From Gemmatimonadaceae bacterium (GTDB taxonomy: Bacteria; Gemmatimonadota; Gemmatimonadetes; Gemmatimonadales; Gemmatimonadaceae), in the NCBI GenBank assembly GCA_025936015.1, contig JAICUE010000187.1, positions 1-5,792 on the forward strand: a stretch of 5,792 nt of DNA. The letters are read 5' to 3'. The position numbers and the translations under genes are program-made. Position 1 is the first letter of the stretch. Each line of letters starts with the position of its first letter. This document shows positions 4,838 through 5,792 of this stretch, piece by piece. The notes beneath the pieces were generated by a model. The model was not told where the DNA came from and searched no databases. It worked only from the letters and a program-made list of their open reading frames with translations.

Positions 4838-5792
4838 TCAGACCACGATGTTCAACAGCCGCCCCGCCACGTAGATGACCTTCTTCGGCGTGCCGGTGAC
4901 GAACTTCGACACCCCCGGCTCGGCCAGCGCGAGCTGGAGCACCGTGCCCTGCGTCGCGTCCTTCGTCGTGTCGACGGTCGACCGGAGCTTGCCGTTCACC
5001 TGGACCGCGACCTTCACCGTCGACTCGGCGGCGAGGGCGGGATCGAAGACCGGCCAGGCGGAGTCGAACACCGAGACCGTGTGGCCTAACGTTTCCCAGA
5101 GCTCCTCGGCGATGTGCGGGGCGAAGGGCGCGAGCAGCTGGACGAGCGGCTCGACCTCGGCGCGGTGCGGGACACGCTCGTGCCCGCGGAGCGTGTTGAC
5201 GTACTCCATCATCGCCGCGATCGCGGTGTTGTAGCTGAGCTTCGCGATGTCGTCGCCGACCTTGGCGATCGTCTGGTGCAGCTTGCGCATCACCGCCGTG
5301 TCGGGCTCGCCATCGGTGCGCGCGTCGTGCACCGATGCCCAGACGCGATCGAGCAGCCGCCTGACGCCGGAGATGCTCCGGTCGCGGAAGTCGCCACCCT
5401 CCTCGAATGGACCGAGGAACATGAGGTAGGTGCGCACGGTGTCGGCGCCCCAGTCATCCATGTACTGGTCGGGGTTGACCACGTTGCCGCGCGACTTCGA
5501 CATCTTCGCGCCCTCGCGGATGATCAGACCGTGCGCGCGGAACCTGGTGAACGGCTCCTCGAAGTCGATCATCCCCGCGTCATGCAGCACCATCGTCACG
5601 AAGCGCGAGTAGAGCAGGTGCAGCACCGCGTGCTCGTTGCCGCCGATATACGTCGTCACCGGCAGCCAGCGCTTCGTCAGCGTCGCGTCGAACGCGACGT
5701 CCTCGCGATCGGCGCTCGGGTAGCGGAGGAAGTACCAGGCGCTGTCGAGGAAGGTGTCGGAGACGTCGGTCTCGCGGCGCGCTGGCGCGCCG
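4838..5792 (-). CDS. leuS: Leucyl-tRNA synthetase, C-terminal part (runs off the right edge)
   Basis: Class Ia synthetase that charges tRNA-Leu with leucine in the cytosol. The visible part is the last 317 codons, a little over a third of the usual bacterial length of roughly 800-880 residues; the editing domain and HIGH motif lie outside the window. In order it shows ETDVSDTFLDSAWYFLRY near the edge, then the catalytic-domain run YIGGNEHAVLHLLYSRF, the signature KMSKS at 5506-5492 (within EGAKMSKSRGNVVNPDQYM), the alpha-helical anticodon-binding domain (LHQTIAKVGDDIAKLSYNTA and the helices after it), and the C-terminal domain ending KKVIYVAGRLLNIVV. All expected elements are intact with no frameshift. 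It is the first visible gene of the minus-strand set and lies 60 bp from the lipoprotein. Its one TTA codon lies in an octamer. Confidence 0.97.
   Translation of the reverse strand, partial: GAPARRETDVSDTFLDSAWYFLRYPSADREDVAFDATLTKRWLPVTTYIGGNEHAVLHLLYSRFVTMVLHDAGMIDFEEPFTRFRAHGLIIREGAKMSKSRGNVVNPDQYMDDWGADTVRTYLMFLGPFEEGGDFRDRSISGVRRLLDRVWASVHDARTDGEPDTAVMRKLHQTIAKVGDDIAKLSYNTAIAAMMEYVNTLRGHERVPHRAEVEPLVQLLAPFAPHIAEELWETLGHTVSVFDSAWPVFDPALAAESTVKVAVQVNGKLRSTVDTTKDATQGTVLQLALAEPGVSKFVTGTPKKVIYVAGRLLNIVV
5084..5091 (+). repeat. GCCTAACG octamer, copy 5
   Basis: On the leuS coding strand this is CGTTAGGC, covering the end of Thr, Leu (TTA) and Gly in the ETLGHT segment of the C-terminal region. 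Confidence 0.6.

Noticed and set aside
4295..5089. 264-codon + strand frame opposite the lipoprotein and leuS
   Set aside because: leuS in this region is unambiguous; the frame is Arg/His-rich and crosses several gene boundaries.

Overview
This is a high-GC bacterial window. Several traits suggest an environmental, Gemmatimonadota-like organism: GC-rich coding throughout, a secreted multi-PDZ protein, an MbfA-type ferritin/VIT fusion, and heptamer-repeat intergenic regions. That placement is an inference from general character; no marker gene here decides it.

Layout from left to right. Positions 1-52 may hold the last codons of a gene entering from the left on the + strand. Positions 75-200 hold an array of paired 7-bp repeats. 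A secreted protein with three PDZ domains lies on the minus strand (215-1708). Its 5' region (1709-1847) is shared with a divergent + strand cluster: an uncharacterised 113-residue protein (1848-2189), an MbfA-like iron exporter made of a ferritin-like domain fused to a VIT/CCC1 membrane domain (2225-3388), and a trimeric-type dUTPase (dut, 3385-3918). The last two overlap by 4 bp. dut converges on a minus-strand cluster that reads, in its own 5'-3' order, leuS (running off the right edge), a small lipoprotein, and a 57-residue charged protein. Between the two clusters lies a 158-bp imperfect palindromic element (3915-4072) built partly from 7-bp repeats. Its 11-bp terminal inverted repeats contain the stop codons of both flanking genes.

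The genes do not form one pathway. They cover iron homeostasis (mbfA-like), nucleotide-pool sanitation (dut), translation (leuS) and envelope proteins (PDZ protein, lipoprotein). No mobile-element gene, CRISPR array, phage gene or RNA gene was recognised.

The most unusual signal cuts across genes. The octamer GCCTAACG (reverse complement CGTTAGGC) occurs five times. All three Leu-TTA codons seen in the called genes lie inside it, and almost every TTA/TAA trinucleotide in coding DNA belongs to one of these copies. This looks like a selected, genome-wide short word. I see no complete new multi-gene system; the best candidates for undescribed biology are this octamer and the heptamer-repeat/palindrome elements at convergent gene ends.
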